A stretch of DNA of 64,000 nucleotides from assembly GCA_020637775.1 (NCBI GenBank), contig JACKJV010000002.1, positions 248,001 through 312,000 on the forward strand. Reading direction: 5' to 3'. Position numbers and translations under genes: made by a program. Position 1 is the first letter of the stretch; every line of letters begins with the position of its first letter. The notes below the pieces were generated by a model. That model had not been told where the DNA came from, did no database searches, and was given only the letters and a program-made list of their open reading frames with translations. This DNA is from Brucellaceae bacterium (lineage in GTDB: Bacteria; Pseudomonadota; Alphaproteobacteria; Rhizobiales; Rhizobiaceae). This document shows, piece by piece, positions 18,001-26,450 of this stretch.

Positions 18001-18566
18001 TGATTGATCAGTTGCCATGCGATTTCATCCAGCGTGAAATCCATTCCCGCGTCATTGGCCTTGACGGCGGTGAGAATGTAGTCGCCGGAATAGAAGTTCG
18101 AGGACGCCGCCTCGATGTAATAGGTTCCGCTTGTTTGCGCGGTGAACCCGATCCACGGATCGCGGGCGCCGCTTCCGTCATAGACCGTCGGGTCCGCATC
18201 GTCGTTCACGCTCAGGATTGTTCCATTCGCGTCCCGGACCCGCAGCAGCGAATCGAAGATGCCGTCATCACCGAATCCGTGAAGCCGGAATTCATAGGCC
18301 TGACCCGCCGTGAGATCGATTGCGTACCAGTCGTTATCCTCAGGCGTTTCGATCGTTCCGTAGAGCGAGATACCTGTATCGAGGATGCCGGCCGTGGCTG
18401 TGGTATCGCCCGCATCCCCGGTTTCAGAGGCCGGGCCGAGGCCGCTGGCCGCGATGCCGCCGGGCAGGCCGGTCTGGTCGAGCGCCGTGCCGGGCGCGTT
18501 CAGCGTTTCGCCTGGAACACCGATACAGCTCGGCGCGCCCGGGATGTTCGAGCACAAGGTACACAT
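15036..18566 (-). CDS. serralysin-type RTX zinc metalloprotease with N-terminal PPC-like domain
   Basis: A secreted metzincin (M10 family) protease of 1176 residues, about twice the length of classical serralysins. The N-terminal part lacks a Sec signal and carries a pre-peptidase C-terminal-like beta domain (about residues 55-170, with DNDWYAIDLTAGQAYEF). The zinc site HEIGHALGLYH is at 298-308 and the Met-turn YTIMSYF near 331-337. About 700 residues of calcium-binding GGxGxDxxx nonapeptide repeats follow, ending in a type I secretion signal that closes with DASDFVF. The repeats form an alternating two-module array. The likely exporter is the HlyD/ABC pair at 22985-26139. No protease inhibitor gene and no TolC gene adjoin. 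The ribosome binding site is weak (GGGGG). Confidence 0.93.
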   Translation of the reverse strand: MCTLCSNIPGAPSCIGVPGETLNAPGTALDQTGLPGGIAASGLGPASETGDAGDTTATAGILDTGISLYGTIETPEDNDWYAIDLTAGQAYEFRLHGFGDDGIFDSLLRVRDANGTILSVNDDADPTVYDGSGARDPWIGFTAQTSGTYYIEAASSNFYSGDYILTAVKANDAGMDFTLDEIAWQLINHDGYPSPFDAGTDGRISVDITALTTDGQALARAALQQWSDLTGLAFVEVDTGGEITFDDSETGLAAYTRSQYTSVNGAWYLSHADIMVTEDWINTYGTGFNTYSYQTYIHEIGHALGLYHSGNYNGSASYGTDNFYLNDSHVYTIMSYFSPYENSYVGGTFYDMLTPMLADAIAAEAFYGRSTDTRTGDTTYGFNANTGDTALDLAASFDRTSFMVHDDGGIDTIDMSGEYRAQTIDLRDGSLSSVLGGTYNMAISRGTVIENAIGGTGADMIQGNAAANTLSGGAGDDTIDGGAGADVLDGGDGIDTLSYASSSGQVYVALNGAAAAIVLRGDAQGDTATGFENVIGSSFNDALFGDAGANSVDGGDGNDLIEGGAGADTLTGGAGIDTLSYAGSASGVTVTLNSQTAATGGDAQGDTSSGFENLTGSALSDSLTGDDGDNVIEGGAGADTLTGGGGADTLSYAGSGAAVDVRLYGAGEAIVSGGDAAGDTATGFENVTGSALSDTLTGDWRANVIDGGAGDDTILDGGGNDTLSGGAGNDTIEGGRGADTLDGGDGTDTLSYSRSRAGVDVVLNGAASGGDAQGDTVSGFENIAGSRFADRLTGDDGANVIDGSDGDDMIEGGAGADTLIGGNGADTLSYAGSSAAVDVRLYGYSKVFASGGDAEGDTATWFENLTGSAHGDTLTGDWRANVIDGGAGDDTILDGGGNDTLSGGAGNDTIEGGAGADVLDGGDGMDTLSYSGSSAGVSVRLNGAAAATVSGGDAQADTATGFENVTGSALSDTLTGDDGANTIDGSYGDDVIQGGAGADTLDGGGGTDTLSYAGSSAAVDVRLYGYSKIFASGGDAEGDTATGFENLTGSAHGDTLTGDWRANVIDGGDGDDTIIDGGGNDTLIGGAGNDVLSGGAGDDLFVFAEGFGQDRITDFDASSAGERIDLSGVSAITDFADLQGMMSQSGTDVLIDAGGGDTITLAHVALADLDASDFVF
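15250..17180. repeat. tandem RTX repeat array with about 540-bp higher-order period
   Basis: This DNA encodes the repeat part of the protease. Seven modules, each opening DTLSY, can be counted. The last five alternate between type A (VDVRLYG, later TGDWRANVIDGG) and type B (VxLNGA, later TGDDGAN). The block CATCCACCGCTGCG recurs near 15506, 16052 and 16586, giving periods of 546 and 534 bp. Neighbouring A modules are nearly identical over long stretches, which implies recent duplication or gene conversion. Confidence 0.85.
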
Positions 18567-18878
18567 GATGTAAGCCCCCGCCTAAAATGCCGGTCCATCA
18601 TGGCATCCGCACGAGCCGGCGATGGACTTTCAAGCCTTTCACCCGGCTGGACAACGAAACCGCACGACGCGTCCACCCGCTCACCTGTCGTATCGGGAAT
18701 TTCTTTCGACGAGGTTCCTGATTTAAGAAGATTTTTCCGTAAGGCGCCTGTTTTCGGAGGGTCCCCGACAAGGGTGGGCGAGGGCAGGGTCTGCGCCAGG
18801 AAAAATCGGCGCCTTCAGGGCGCGCCAAGGCGTTGCAACCGCAGCGGCTTTGCGTTACATGGCCTGCCGAGGCCGCGA
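18567..18878. other. intergenic region between the protease gene and tRNA-Gln
   Basis: A 312-bp gap. It should hold the protease promoter (minus strand) and the tRNA promoter (plus strand, annotated at 18833-18860). A small GC-rich inverted repeat (GGCGCC and GGGCGC near 18808-18824) is present. No gene-like frame with a ribosome binding site was found. Confidence 0.6.
18833..18860 (+). promoter_or_regulatory. probable tRNA-Gln promoter
   Basis: TTGCAA at 18833-18838 and TTACAT at 18855-18860 are separated by 16 bp. They sit at the right distance to start transcription about ten bases upstream of the tRNA. Confidence 0.5.
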
Positions 18879-18953
18879 TGGGGCGTAGCCAAGCGGTAAG
18901 GCAGCGGTTTTTGGTACCGCCATGCGCTGGTTCGAATCCAGCCGCCCCAGCCA
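18879..18953 (+). tRNA. tRNA-Gln (anticodon TTG)
   Basis: A complete cloverleaf can be drawn. The acceptor stem TGGGGCG pairs with CGCCCCA (18943-18949), followed by discriminator G and an encoded CCA at 18951-18953. The anticodon arm is a 5-bp stem GCGGT/ACCGC around the loop TTTTGGT, giving anticodon TTG. The T arm contains GGTTCGAATCC. It is preceded by a promoter-like pair. No integrase or duplicated 3' end lies nearby, so there is no sign of use as an integration site. Confidence 0.95.
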
Positions 18954-19343
18954 TCGGCCCTTCGCGGCCGTGCAAGGCCTGTTGCCCGGCCATCCCTTCC
19001 CGAATGACAGACAGCCCGTGCAAGCCTGCGCGGCCGGCTCCGCTTCGTCAGCGCATTTTCGCGGCAAGAAATAAGAAATACAGGTTAAACTTATGTTATT
19101 AAATAGTATTTGCATTGGTGCGGACTTTTGTGACAAGGCATTCCCTCGTTTCCGACGTCCACCGCCGCCTGGGCGCCATCATTGACGCTGCGCGGAGGCG
19201 ATGGAAAGTTTTTGCCCGAATGGGGCAGATAAACGAAAGAAACCATCCTTGCCTGGTGCAGCACCGGCTGCCAAACAGGGGCAACAAGCGCATGACGGGC
19301 CGTATGGCGAGACGGAGCCTGCCCGAAACATTCAGGAAGACCG
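18954..19343. other. leader region upstream of cysD
   Basis: A 390-bp gap. The stretch 19064-19115 is strikingly AT-rich and contains the inverted repeat AAATAC (19076-19081) and GTATTT (19106-19111), a candidate promoter/operator for the sulfate activation operon. It lies about 230 bp before cysD, so the transcript would have a long leader. Frames in this leader show no family resemblance. Minus-strand frames through it are translations of the tRNA and were rejected. Confidence 0.5.
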
Positions 19344-20249
19344 ATGACACGACCCATGACGCACCTGGAAAGGCTGGAGGCGGAAGCCATCCACATTTTC
19401 CGCGAGGTTGCCGCCACGTTCTCAAAGCCGGTGATGCTTTATTCCATCGGCAAGGATTCCTCGGTGATGCTGCATCTGGCGCGGAAGGCCTTCTGGCCGG
19501 CAAAGCCGCCATTTCCGTTCCTGCATGTCGATACCGGCTGGAAGTTCCGGGAGATGATCGCGTTCCGCGACCGCATGGCCTCGGAACTGGGATTCGATCT
19601 CCTGGTTCACCAGAACGAGGACGGCCTGCGTGAGGGCGTTGGCCCGTTCTCGCATGGCTCCGGCACCCATACCCATGTCATGAAGACGGTTGCGCTGCGC
19701 CAGGCGCTCGACAAATACGGTTTCGATGCCGCATTCGGCGGCGCGCGCCGCGACGAGGAGAAGTCGCGCGCCAAGGAGCGCATCTTCTCCTTCCGCAATG
19801 CCAGCCATGGCTGGGATCCCAAGAACCAGCGCCCGGAAATGTGGAAGACCTACAACACGCGCGTGGGGCAGGGGGAATCGATCCGCGTCTTTCCGCTGTC
19901 CAACTGGACCGAGCTGGATATCTGGCAGTATATCTACCAGGAAAACATCCCCATCGTGCCGCTCTACTTTGCCGCGCACCGCCCCGTTGTCGAGCGCGAC
20001 GGCATGCTCATCATGAAAGACGACGACCGGATGACGCTCAAGCCGGGAGAAAGCGCAGAGTCGCGCCTCGTCCGCTTCCGCACGCTGGGCTGCTATCCGC
20101 TGACCGGCGCCATCGAATCGGGCGCCGACACGCTGGAGGCGATCATCAAGGAAATGCTGATCGCACGCACATCCGAGCGCCAGGGCCGCCTGATCGACCA
20201 CGACGAATCCGGATCCATGGAAAAGAAGAAGCGCGAAGGCTATTTCTGA
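19344..20249 (+). CDS. cysD: sulfate adenylyltransferase subunit 2 CysD
   Basis: The small, catalytic subunit of ATP sulfurylase, which forms adenosine 5'-phosphosulfate (APS) from sulfate and ATP. 301 residues. The PP-loop is SIGKDSS at residues 34-40, followed by [29 protein letters not shown] and the C-terminal KKKREGYF that is near-universal in CysD. Start ATG 19344 follows AGGA. The stop overlaps the next gene by one base (TGATG). It works as a complex with the CysN part of the following protein. Confidence 0.97.
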   Translation: MTRPMTHLERLEAEAIHIFREVAATFSKPVMLYSIGKDSSVMLHLARKAFWPAKPPFPFLHVDTGWKFREMIAFRDRMASELGFDLLVHQNEDGLREGVGPFSHGSGTHTHVMKTVALRQALDKYGFDAAFGGARRDEEKSRAKERIFSFRNASHGWDPKNQRPEMWKTYNTRVGQGESIRVFPLSNWTELDIWQYIYQENIPIVPLYFAAHRPVVERDGMLIMKDDDRMTLKPGESAESRLVRFRTLGCYPLTGAIESGADTLEAIIKEMLIARTSERQGRLIDHDESGSMEKKKREGYF

Positions 20250-22162
20250 TGACCGCGAATACCCAGTCCCTGACGCCCGACCGGATTGCCGAAGATGTGC
20301 GCGTGTTCCTGGCCGAGCAGGAGCAGAAGTCGCTGCTGCGATTTCTTACCTGCGGTTCGGTGGATGATGGCAAGTCGACCCTGATCGGCCGTCTGCTCTA
20401 CGATACCAAGCTGATCTTCGAGGATCAGCTCGCTGCCCTCGAACGCGATTCGCGCAAACACGGCACCGTCGGCGAGGACATCGACTTCGCGCTCCTGGTT
20501 GACGGGCTCGAAGCCGAGCGCGAGCAGGGCATCACCATCGACGTCGCCTACCGCTTCTTCGCCACCTCGAAGCGCAAGTTCATCGTCGCCGACACGCCCG
20601 GCCACGAGCAGTATACGCGCAACATGGCCACCGGCGCGTCAACCGCGGATCTGGCGGTGGTGCTGATCGACGCGCGCAAGGGCGTGCTTCAGCAGACCCG
20701 GCGCCATTCGTTCATCGCTTCCCTGCTGGGCATCCGGCAGATCGTGCTGGCGGTGAACAAGATCGATCTTGTGGATTATGACCAGGACGTCTTTGACCGG
20801 ATCGTTGCCGATTACCGGGCCTTCGCCTCCGCGCTCGGGTTCGATGCCATCCAGGCAATACCGATGTCGGCACGCCATGGCGACAATGTCACGGCCAGGT
20901 CTGACCACATGCCGTGGTATGAGGGCCCGGTATTGCTGGAGCATCTGGAAACGGTCCGGGTGGACGAGGCGCTGGGCGGCAAGCCGCTCCGCATGCCGGT
21001 GCAATATGTCAACCGACCGAATCTCGATTTCCGTGGCTTCTGCGGCACGATCGCTTCCGGCGTGGTGAAGCGGGGCGATCCGGTCGTGGTCGCCAAGTCG
21101 GGCAAGGCGTCGAAAGTCAGGCGCATCGTCACCATGACCGGCGATCTGGACGAAGCACAGGCCGGGCAGGCGGTCACGCTGCTGCTGGAAGACGAGATCG
21201 ATGTCTCGCGCGGCAACATGCTCGTCGATCCGGAAAACCGTCCGCATGTCGCCGACCAGTTCGAGGCGCGCCTCGTCTGGTTCGATGACAATGCCATGAT
21301 TCCCGGACGGTCCTATATCCTGCGCACCGAATGCGACCAGGCGCCGGCCACCATCACGGCGCTGAAATACCGCATTGATGTCAACAGTTTCGCCCATGAG
21401 GCCGCCAGGCACCTCGATCTCAACGAGGTCGGAGTGGTCAACATTTCCGCCCAGGCCCCCTTCGCCTTCGATGCCTATGGCGACAATCGCGTCACCGGGG
21501 CTTTCGTGCTGATCGACCGGCTCAGCAACGCGACCGTCGGCGCCGGCATGATCACCCATCCGCTGCGCCGCGCGCTCAACGTGCATTGGCAGGCGCTGGA
21601 TGTGAACAAGCAGGCCCGCGCTGCCCAGAAGCACCAGAAGCCGGCGGTGCTCTGGTTCACCGGCCTGTCCGGGTCCGGCAAGTCCACGATAGCCAACCTG
21701 CTGGAGAAGCGGCTGCATGCGGAAGGCCGCCACACCTATATCCTCGACGGAGACAATGTCCGCCACGGCCTGAACCGCGATCTCGGGTTCACCGAGGAAG
21801 ACCGCGTCGAGAACATCCGGCGCGTGGGCGAGGTCTCGCGGCTGATGGCCGATGCCGGCCTGATCACGCTCGTCTCCTTCATCTCGCCCTTCCGGGCGGA
21901 GCGCCGCATGGTGCGTGAGATGATGGAAGAGGGCGAGTTCGTCGAGATCTTCGTCGACACACCCTTCGAGGAATGCGCCCGCCGCGATCCCAAGGGACTC
22001 TATGCCAAGGCCCTGCGCGGCGAGATCAAGAACTTCACGGGTGTGGACTCGCCCTATGAAGCGCCGCAAAATGCCGACATTCACCTGCGTACAAGCGGCC
22101 GCGCGGCAGAGGAACTGGCGGACGAGATCGAAAGCTGGCTGAAGGAGCGGGGCTATTGCTGA
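20249..22162 (+). CDS. cysNC: bifunctional sulfate adenylyltransferase subunit 1 / APS kinase CysNC
   Basis: A fusion of the GTPase subunit of ATP sulfurylase with adenylylsulfate kinase, so one polypeptide carries sulfate from APS to PAPS. 637 residues. The elongation-factor-like GTPase has GSVDDGKST at residues 36-44, [12 protein letters not shown] and NKIDLVD. Two beta-barrel domains follow. The kinase begins near residue 455, with P-loop GLSGSGKST near 471, [10 protein letters not shown], and the [13 protein letters not shown] segment with the conserved serine. NodQ of rhizobia has the same architecture. No nod genes are present, so housekeeping assimilation or sulfation is likelier. Confidence 0.96.
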   Translation: MTANTQSLTPDRIAEDVRVFLAEQEQKSLLRFLTCGSVDDGKSTLIGRLLYDTKLIFEDQLAALERDSRKHGTVGEDIDFALLVDGLEAEREQGITIDVAYRFFATSKRKFIVADTPGHEQYTRNMATGASTADLAVVLIDARKGVLQQTRRHSFIASLLGIRQIVLAVNKIDLVDYDQDVFDRIVADYRAFASALGFDAIQAIPMSARHGDNVTARSDHMPWYEGPVLLEHLETVRVDEALGGKPLRMPVQYVNRPNLDFRGFCGTIASGVVKRGDPVVVAKSGKASKVRRIVTMTGDLDEAQAGQAVTLLLEDEIDVSRGNMLVDPENRPHVADQFEARLVWFDDNAMIPGRSYILRTECDQAPATITALKYRIDVNSFAHEAARHLDLNEVGVVNISAQAPFAFDAYGDNRVTGAFVLIDRLSNATVGAGMITHPLRRALNVHWQALDVNKQARAAQKHQKPAVLWFTGLSGSGKSTIANLLEKRLHAEGRHTYILDGDNVRHGLNRDLGFTEEDRVENIRRVGEVSRLMADAGLITLVSFISPFRAERRMVREMMEEGEFVEIFVDTPFEECARRDPKGLYAKALRGEIKNFTGVDSPYEAPQNADIHLRTSGRAAEELADEIESWLKERGYC

Positions 22163-22998
22163 ATGACATGAAGACAGTCGGCATCGCTGATCCGGCCGCC
22201 ATTCTGGGCGTGTTCGAAGCCCTGGCGCTGGCAGCCGGCGCCGAGATCATGGAGGTCCGCCGCACGGGCGTTTCGGCGGAAACCAAGGCTGACGACTCAC
22301 CGGTGACCCAGGCTGACCGCCGCGCCGAGGCGGTCATTCTGCGCGGGCTTGCCCAGTCCTTTCCCGAAGTGCCGGTCGTGGCCGAAGAGGAAGTGGCTGC
22401 CGGGCGGGTGCCGGACACAGGGAAGGGGCCTTTCATCCTGGTCGATCCGCTTGACGGCACCAGGGAGTTCATTGGCGGCAAGCCTGACTTCACCGTCAAT
22501 ATCGCGCTTGTCATGGGCGGCGAGCCGGTGATCGGCATCGTTCACGCGCCGCAGCGCGGGCAGGTATGGACGGGGCGGCCGGGATTGGCCGAAACCGCAG
22601 CCGTGGTTGGCGGCAAGCTGACCGGCCGACGGCCGGTTGCCGGCGCGGCCTGCGCCGAGCCGCCGCGCATGGTGGCTTCACGCTCGCACCGCACCGCCGA
22701 GACCGACGCCTTCATCGCCCGTTTCGGCAATTGCGAAACCGTTGCCGTGGGTTCGTCCCTGAAGTTCTGCCTTCTGGCCGAGGGCACGGCTGACATCTAT
22801 CCCCGCTTCGGACGAACGATGGAATGGGACACGGCGGCCGGGGACGCGGTGTTGCGCGCCGCCGGCGGCGTGACACTGTGCACCGATGGCGCCCCATTCC
22901 TCTACGGCAAGCGCAACCAGTCCGGCGATTCGGACTTCGCCAATCCGCATTTCATCGCTGTCAGCGGTCAGGCGCGCGCGCGCCTCATTCTTCCCTGA
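22156..22998 (+). CDS. cysQ: 3'(2'),5'-bisphosphate nucleotidase CysQ
   Basis: This enzyme hydrolyses PAP (and PAPS) to AMP and phosphate, recycling the by-product of sulfate reduction or sulfotransfer. About 280 residues of the inositol monophosphatase fold, with metal-binding [15 protein letters not shown] and [10 protein letters not shown] motifs. The start chosen is TTG 22156, because AAGGAG lies eight bases before it. ATG 22168 is the alternative but is too far from that site. The gene overlaps cysNC by seven bases and is the last of the operon. Its 3' end overlaps the convergent hlyD-like gene by 14 bp. Confidence 0.93.
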   Translation: MLNDMKTVGIADPAAILGVFEALALAAGAEIMEVRRTGVSAETKADDSPVTQADRRAEAVILRGLAQSFPEVPVVAEEEVAAGRVPDTGKGPFILVDPLDGTREFIGGKPDFTVNIALVMGGEPVIGIVHAPQRGQVWTGRPGLAETAAVVGGKLTGRRPVAGAACAEPPRMVASRSHRTAETDAFIARFGNCETVAVGSSLKFCLLAEGTADIYPRFGRTMEWDTAAGDAVLRAAGGVTLCTDGAPFLYGKRNQSGDSDFANPHFIAVSGQARARLILP

Positions 22999-24346
22999 AG
23001 GCGCGGCTGACCGAGTCCATGATCGGCTTGGCCAGGTATTCCGCGAAGGTTCGTTCCTCTGTGCTGATGAAGGCTTCCACCGGCATGCCGGGGAGGATCT
23101 GGTCTGCCGATAGCGCGCTCGAAGCCGCCGCGTCGATCTTCAGGCGGGCGACGTAATAGGACGTCTGCTGCCGCGCATCGGTGATCCGGTCGGCGGAGAG
23201 ATAGACCAGTTTGCCGGGAAGCTCAGGCGTCGTGCGCGTGTTCAGGCCCGACAGGCGCAACTTCGCATCCTGTCCGACATGAAGATTGTCGATCTCGCGC
23301 GGGTCGATCTGCGCTTCGACGATCAGGTCGCGCGTGGTGGGCAGGATTTCCAGGATGTCCTTGCCCGGGGCGATCACCGTGCCGGGTGCGTTTGCCATGG
23401 AGCGGACAACGATGCCGTCGACATTCGAGCGGATTGCGGTGCGGTCGAGGACGTTCTGAGCCGCGAGGATCTGCTCCTCGACATCGGCCAGCTTGTTCCG
23501 TGCATCGGTCAGCTCCGTCACGGCCGATTCGACCCGTTGGCTGGTCAGCCGTTCCTGCTGCTCCTGCGCCTCCACGACCTGGATGCGGGTTCTGGCCAGT
23601 TGCGATTCCATTTCCCCGAGGCGTCCGGTCAGGTCGGCCTCGGTGCGCACCAGCGCTGTATATTCGGAACGGTTGGTCAGTCCCTGGTCAAGCAGACCCT
23701 TCTTGCGCGCCATTTCCTCCGCGATCACCGCAATCTGGGCCGTCAGGGATGTCTTCTGCGCCGCAAGGCCGGTCTTGTTGGCTTCCAGCGCGGTCTTGCG
23801 CTGATCGAGGATGCTCAGCTCGGTCTGGTGGCGACCGAGTTTCGCCTCGAACTGGCTTGTCTGTTCCACCATGGCCCGCTGGAAGTCGCCGTTGCCGGCG
23901 AGCGGATGGTTGTCCGGCGCGGACAATCCGGCGGCGCCGTCGCGTTCGGCTTCCAGCCGCAGGATTTGCGCCTGCAGGCCGGCCGCCTGTTTCTCCAGCC
24001 GGTTCAGGTTGACCCGGGCGAGTGTGTCGTCGAGATGCAGCAAGACCTGCCCGGCCACCACCCTGTCGCCTTCATTGACATGAATCTCGCTGGCGATACC
24101 GCCTTCCAGATGCTGGATGACGATGTTCTGGCCTGCCGCGGCGACGATGCCCGGCGCAATCACCGCGCCGTCCAGCGGAGCGGTGAACGACCAGATGCCG
24201 AAGCCGCCGGCGATCACGGCCACTGCCAGATAGCCGGCCTTCACCAGCGACCCGCTCGACCGGTTGATGGACCGGGTCCATTGCGTGCCGCGTTCTGCGG
24301 TTTCGTCCTGTTTCACGGCTTGGAACCTTCCGGGATGTGCGTTCAT
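22985..24346 (-). CDS. type I secretion periplasmic adaptor (HlyD/PrtE family)
   Basis: The membrane fusion protein of a type I secretion system, linking the inner-membrane ABC transporter to an outer-membrane TolC channel. 453 residues. One membrane helix (about residues 36-53) is followed by the PGIVAAAGQNIVIQHLEGG entry motif, long coiled-coil helices (about 100-290) and a C-terminal beta domain with FRPRELDN-like text (IDPREIDNLHVGQDA). It ends in the family-typical SVSRAFREE. The start overlaps the ABC transporter stop (TGATG), so the two are co-translated. It presumably exports the RTX protease at 15036-18566. Confidence 0.93.
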   Translation of the reverse strand: MNAHPGRFQAVKQDETAERGTQWTRSINRSSGSLVKAGYLAVAVIAGGFGIWSFTAPLDGAVIAPGIVAAAGQNIVIQHLEGGIASEIHVNEGDRVVAGQVLLHLDDTLARVNLNRLEKQAAGLQAQILRLEAERDGAAGLSAPDNHPLAGNGDFQRAMVEQTSQFEAKLGRHQTELSILDQRKTALEANKTGLAAQKTSLTAQIAVIAEEMARKKGLLDQGLTNRSEYTALVRTEADLTGRLGEMESQLARTRIQVVEAQEQQERLTSQRVESAVTELTDARNKLADVEEQILAAQNVLDRTAIRSNVDGIVVRSMANAPGTVIAPGKDILEILPTTRDLIVEAQIDPREIDNLHVGQDAKLRLSGLNTRTTPELPGKLVYLSADRITDARQQTSYYVARLKIDAAASSALSADQILPGMPVEAFISTEERTFAEYLAKPIMDSVSRAFREE

Positions 24347-26139
24347 CAGGCCTGCTCCGCATGGCTTGGGATGGTCATGCCTGCCGCCTGCTTCCGTGGC
24401 GCCGGTTCTGTCCGGGTCCGTGGCGCGTGGGCCGTGGCCGGTGCAGCGGGCATCCGTGCCGCCGGGACGGGGGAGGCGCGTTCACCCTTCGCCAGCGCTT
24501 CGAGCACGGAGTGCGTCGGACCAACCATGTCGATCATGCCCCGATTCATGACCAGCAGCCGGTCGCATAGCGGTGCGATCGAGGTGCGGTGCGTGATGAT
24601 GATCACGGTGCGCCCGTCGGCCTTGGCATGGCGAAGGGCCGTCTCAAGCGCCGCATCGCCTGCATGGTCGAGATTTGCGTTCGGCTCGTCGAGCACGAGG
24701 ATCGCGGGGTCGCCATAGAGCGCGCGTGCCAGCGCCAGCCGCTGCCGCTCGCCGCCGGACAGGCGTTCGCCATTGCCGCCGATATCCGTGTCATAGCCTT
24801 TCACCCGCCCCACGATCAGGTCATGGGCGCCGGCCTTTCGGGCTGCGGCGATCACGTCCTCGTCACGGAAACCGGGCTCGAAGCGCGCGATGTTCTGGGC
24901 GATGGTGCCGGGGAAGAACTCGATCTCCTGACCGAGATAGCCGACATGCCGGCCCCGGTCGGCGTCGACCCATTGCTTGATATCGGCGTTGTCATAGGAA
25001 ATGCTGCCCTGGCCGGGCCGGATCGCTCCGACGATGAGCCGCGCCAGGGTGGATTTTCCCGCCCCGCTCGGCCCGACAATGCCAATGCATTCGCCGGCCC
25101 TGATGTCGAGGCTTGCCCGCTTGACGACCGGTTCGGCGCCCGGCGCCGCATGCGGCAGGGAATAGGTGACATTGTCCAGCGTGATCGCTCCGGTGGGCGC
25201 GGGAAGGAGAACGGAGGTCTCGTTCCGGTCGCCATCCAGATCCGCCAGCGGCATGATATGGCGCAGCGCCGTCCACGCGGTCTGGATGCTGCGCCATGCA
25301 CCGATCACCTGGTCGAGCGGCTGCAGGGCGCGCCCGGAAATGATGGAGGCGGCGAAAATCATGCCGGCCGTCATCTCGCCCTCAAGCACGTAATAGGCGC
25401 CGACCCCCAGAATGCCGATTTGCAGCCCCATCCGGATGAATCGCGAAAGGCCGGAGAACAGCGCGTTGATGCGCTGGTAACGGTCGTTTTCCGCAACTGC
25501 TTCACCCATCTTGCCGCCCCATTGCTCGATGACGTTGAACGTCATCCCCATGGCGCGGATCGTCTCGTTGTTGCGCGCATAGGTTTGCGCCAGTGCGTTG
25601 CTTCCGGCCATCGCCCTGGTGTGGCGCGAAAGCCGGCCGCGCGTCATGAGCTGGTTGGCGACGGTGATGGCGACGAGCAGAATCACGCCCGAGAAGGTCA
25701 GGTAGAAAAGCGCCGGATGAACGAAATGGAGCAGCAGCAGGAAAAGCGGCGCAAACGGCAGGTCGAAAAGGAAGAACAGCGTCCGCGAGGTGATGAAATT
25801 GCGCACCGTTGCCAATTCGTTGACCGGCTGGATGTCGCCCGTCCCCGCCTTCGGCCCGTACATGGCCAGATGCAGCGCCTTGGAGGCCAGTGCCGCGTCG
25901 AGCCTGTTGGCGACCCGTGAGGCATAGATCGAGCGGACCGCTTCCAGAAAGCCCATCAGCATGAAGGCGGCCATGAAAATGACCGTGATATAGAAGAGGG
26001 TGCTCATGCTGCCCGATGTCAGAACGCGGTCGTACATCTGGAGAAGATAGAGCGGCTGCACCATGAGAAGCGCGTTGACGATCAGAGAGAACAGGCCGAT
26101 CTCCAGGATCGCTCTGCCGAAAATGCTCTTGAGGCTCAT
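24346..26139 (-). CDS. type I secretion ABC transporter, permease/ATPase (PrtD family)
   Basis: The inner-membrane ATPase of the protease/lipase-type type I secretion system. About 597 residues. Six membrane helices begin at IGLFSLIVNALLMVQPLYLL with the PrtD hallmark LQMYDRVLTSGS. The nucleotide-binding domain has Walker A GPSGAGKST, signature LSGGERQRLALARAL and Walker B ILVLDEPNANLD. ATG 26139 fits the family start, but its ribosome binding site is weak. ATG 26262 (after GGAGG, only two bases away) and 26331 are in frame. The C-terminus has an extended alanine/proline-rich tail. Confidence 0.92.
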   Translation of the reverse strand: MSLKSIFGRAILEIGLFSLIVNALLMVQPLYLLQMYDRVLTSGSMSTLFYITVIFMAAFMLMGFLEAVRSIYASRVANRLDAALASKALHLAMYGPKAGTGDIQPVNELATVRNFITSRTLFFLFDLPFAPLFLLLLHFVHPALFYLTFSGVILLVAITVANQLMTRGRLSRHTRAMAGSNALAQTYARNNETIRAMGMTFNVIEQWGGKMGEAVAENDRYQRINALFSGLSRFIRMGLQIGILGVGAYYVLEGEMTAGMIFAASIISGRALQPLDQVIGAWRSIQTAWTALRHIMPLADLDGDRNETSVLLPAPTGAITLDNVTYSLPHAAPGAEPVVKRASLDIRAGECIGIVGPSGAGKSTLARLIVGAIRPGQGSISYDNADIKQWVDADRGRHVGYLGQEIEFFPGTIAQNIARFEPGFRDEDVIAAARKAGAHDLIVGRVKGYDTDIGGNGERLSGGERQRLALARALYGDPAILVLDEPNANLDHAGDAALETALRHAKADGRTVIIITHRTSIAPLCDRLLVMNRGMIDMVGPTHSVLEALAKGERASPVPAARMPAAPATAHAPRTRTEPAPRKQAAGMTIPSHAEQA

Positions 26140-26450
26140 CCCGCGAACTTTCTGCGTCTCGCCGCCGAACCGGGCCGGGAGGGTCGCTCCAGGTTGTCCG
26201 GGGCCAGGTCGGTTTCCCGTCAGGCGCACTGTCGCAGTGCACGAGCCGGTGGGTGGAACCATTGCCTCCGATGAGAGGAAATGGCGTCGTGGGGGCGACT
26301 GCGTTTGTGAAGAATATTTCTTAACATGCAATGAAACGTGTTCCCCCCGATAAGCCGGATCGGCTAAACCGGCGCCATGATTTTGCCGGCCGACGAGGCT
26401 CTCCGCGCACCGCCCGGCCGGTTCAACACGTATCGGGGCAGAGACAGGGC
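26140..26450. other. divergent region between the T1SS operon and the aminotransferase gene
   Basis: A gap of about 311 bp, or shorter if the ABC transporter starts upstream. It contains the AT-rich palindrome AAGAA-TAT-TTCTT at 26310-26322, a plausible operator or promoter element for the secretion genes. No further gene is supported. Confidence 0.5.
26310..26322. promoter_or_regulatory. small AT-rich palindrome in divergent promoter region
   Basis: A perfect inverted repeat AAGAA/TTCTT around the centre TAT, in the only AT-rich spot of the region. It may be part of a promoter for the T1SS genes or for the aminotransferase gene. It is short enough to arise by chance. Confidence 0.3.

Noticed and set aside
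18879..18953. tRNA-Gln as attachment site of an integrated element
   Set aside because: No integrase, no repeat of the tRNA 3' end and no change of coding style on either side was found.
18855..19136. Minus-strand frame with a LGRLDSNQ...LPLGYAP-like translation
   Set aside because: It is the translated complement of tRNA-Gln at 18879-18953, a well-known false protein; there is no ribosome binding site.
20639..22084. 481-codon minus-strand open frame
   Set aside because: Antisense shadow of cysNC.
20249..22162. NodQ (Nod-factor sulfation) rather than CysNC
   Set aside because: The architecture is the same, but no nod genes or nod box are present and cysD and cysQ adjoin, so a housekeeping role is preferred.
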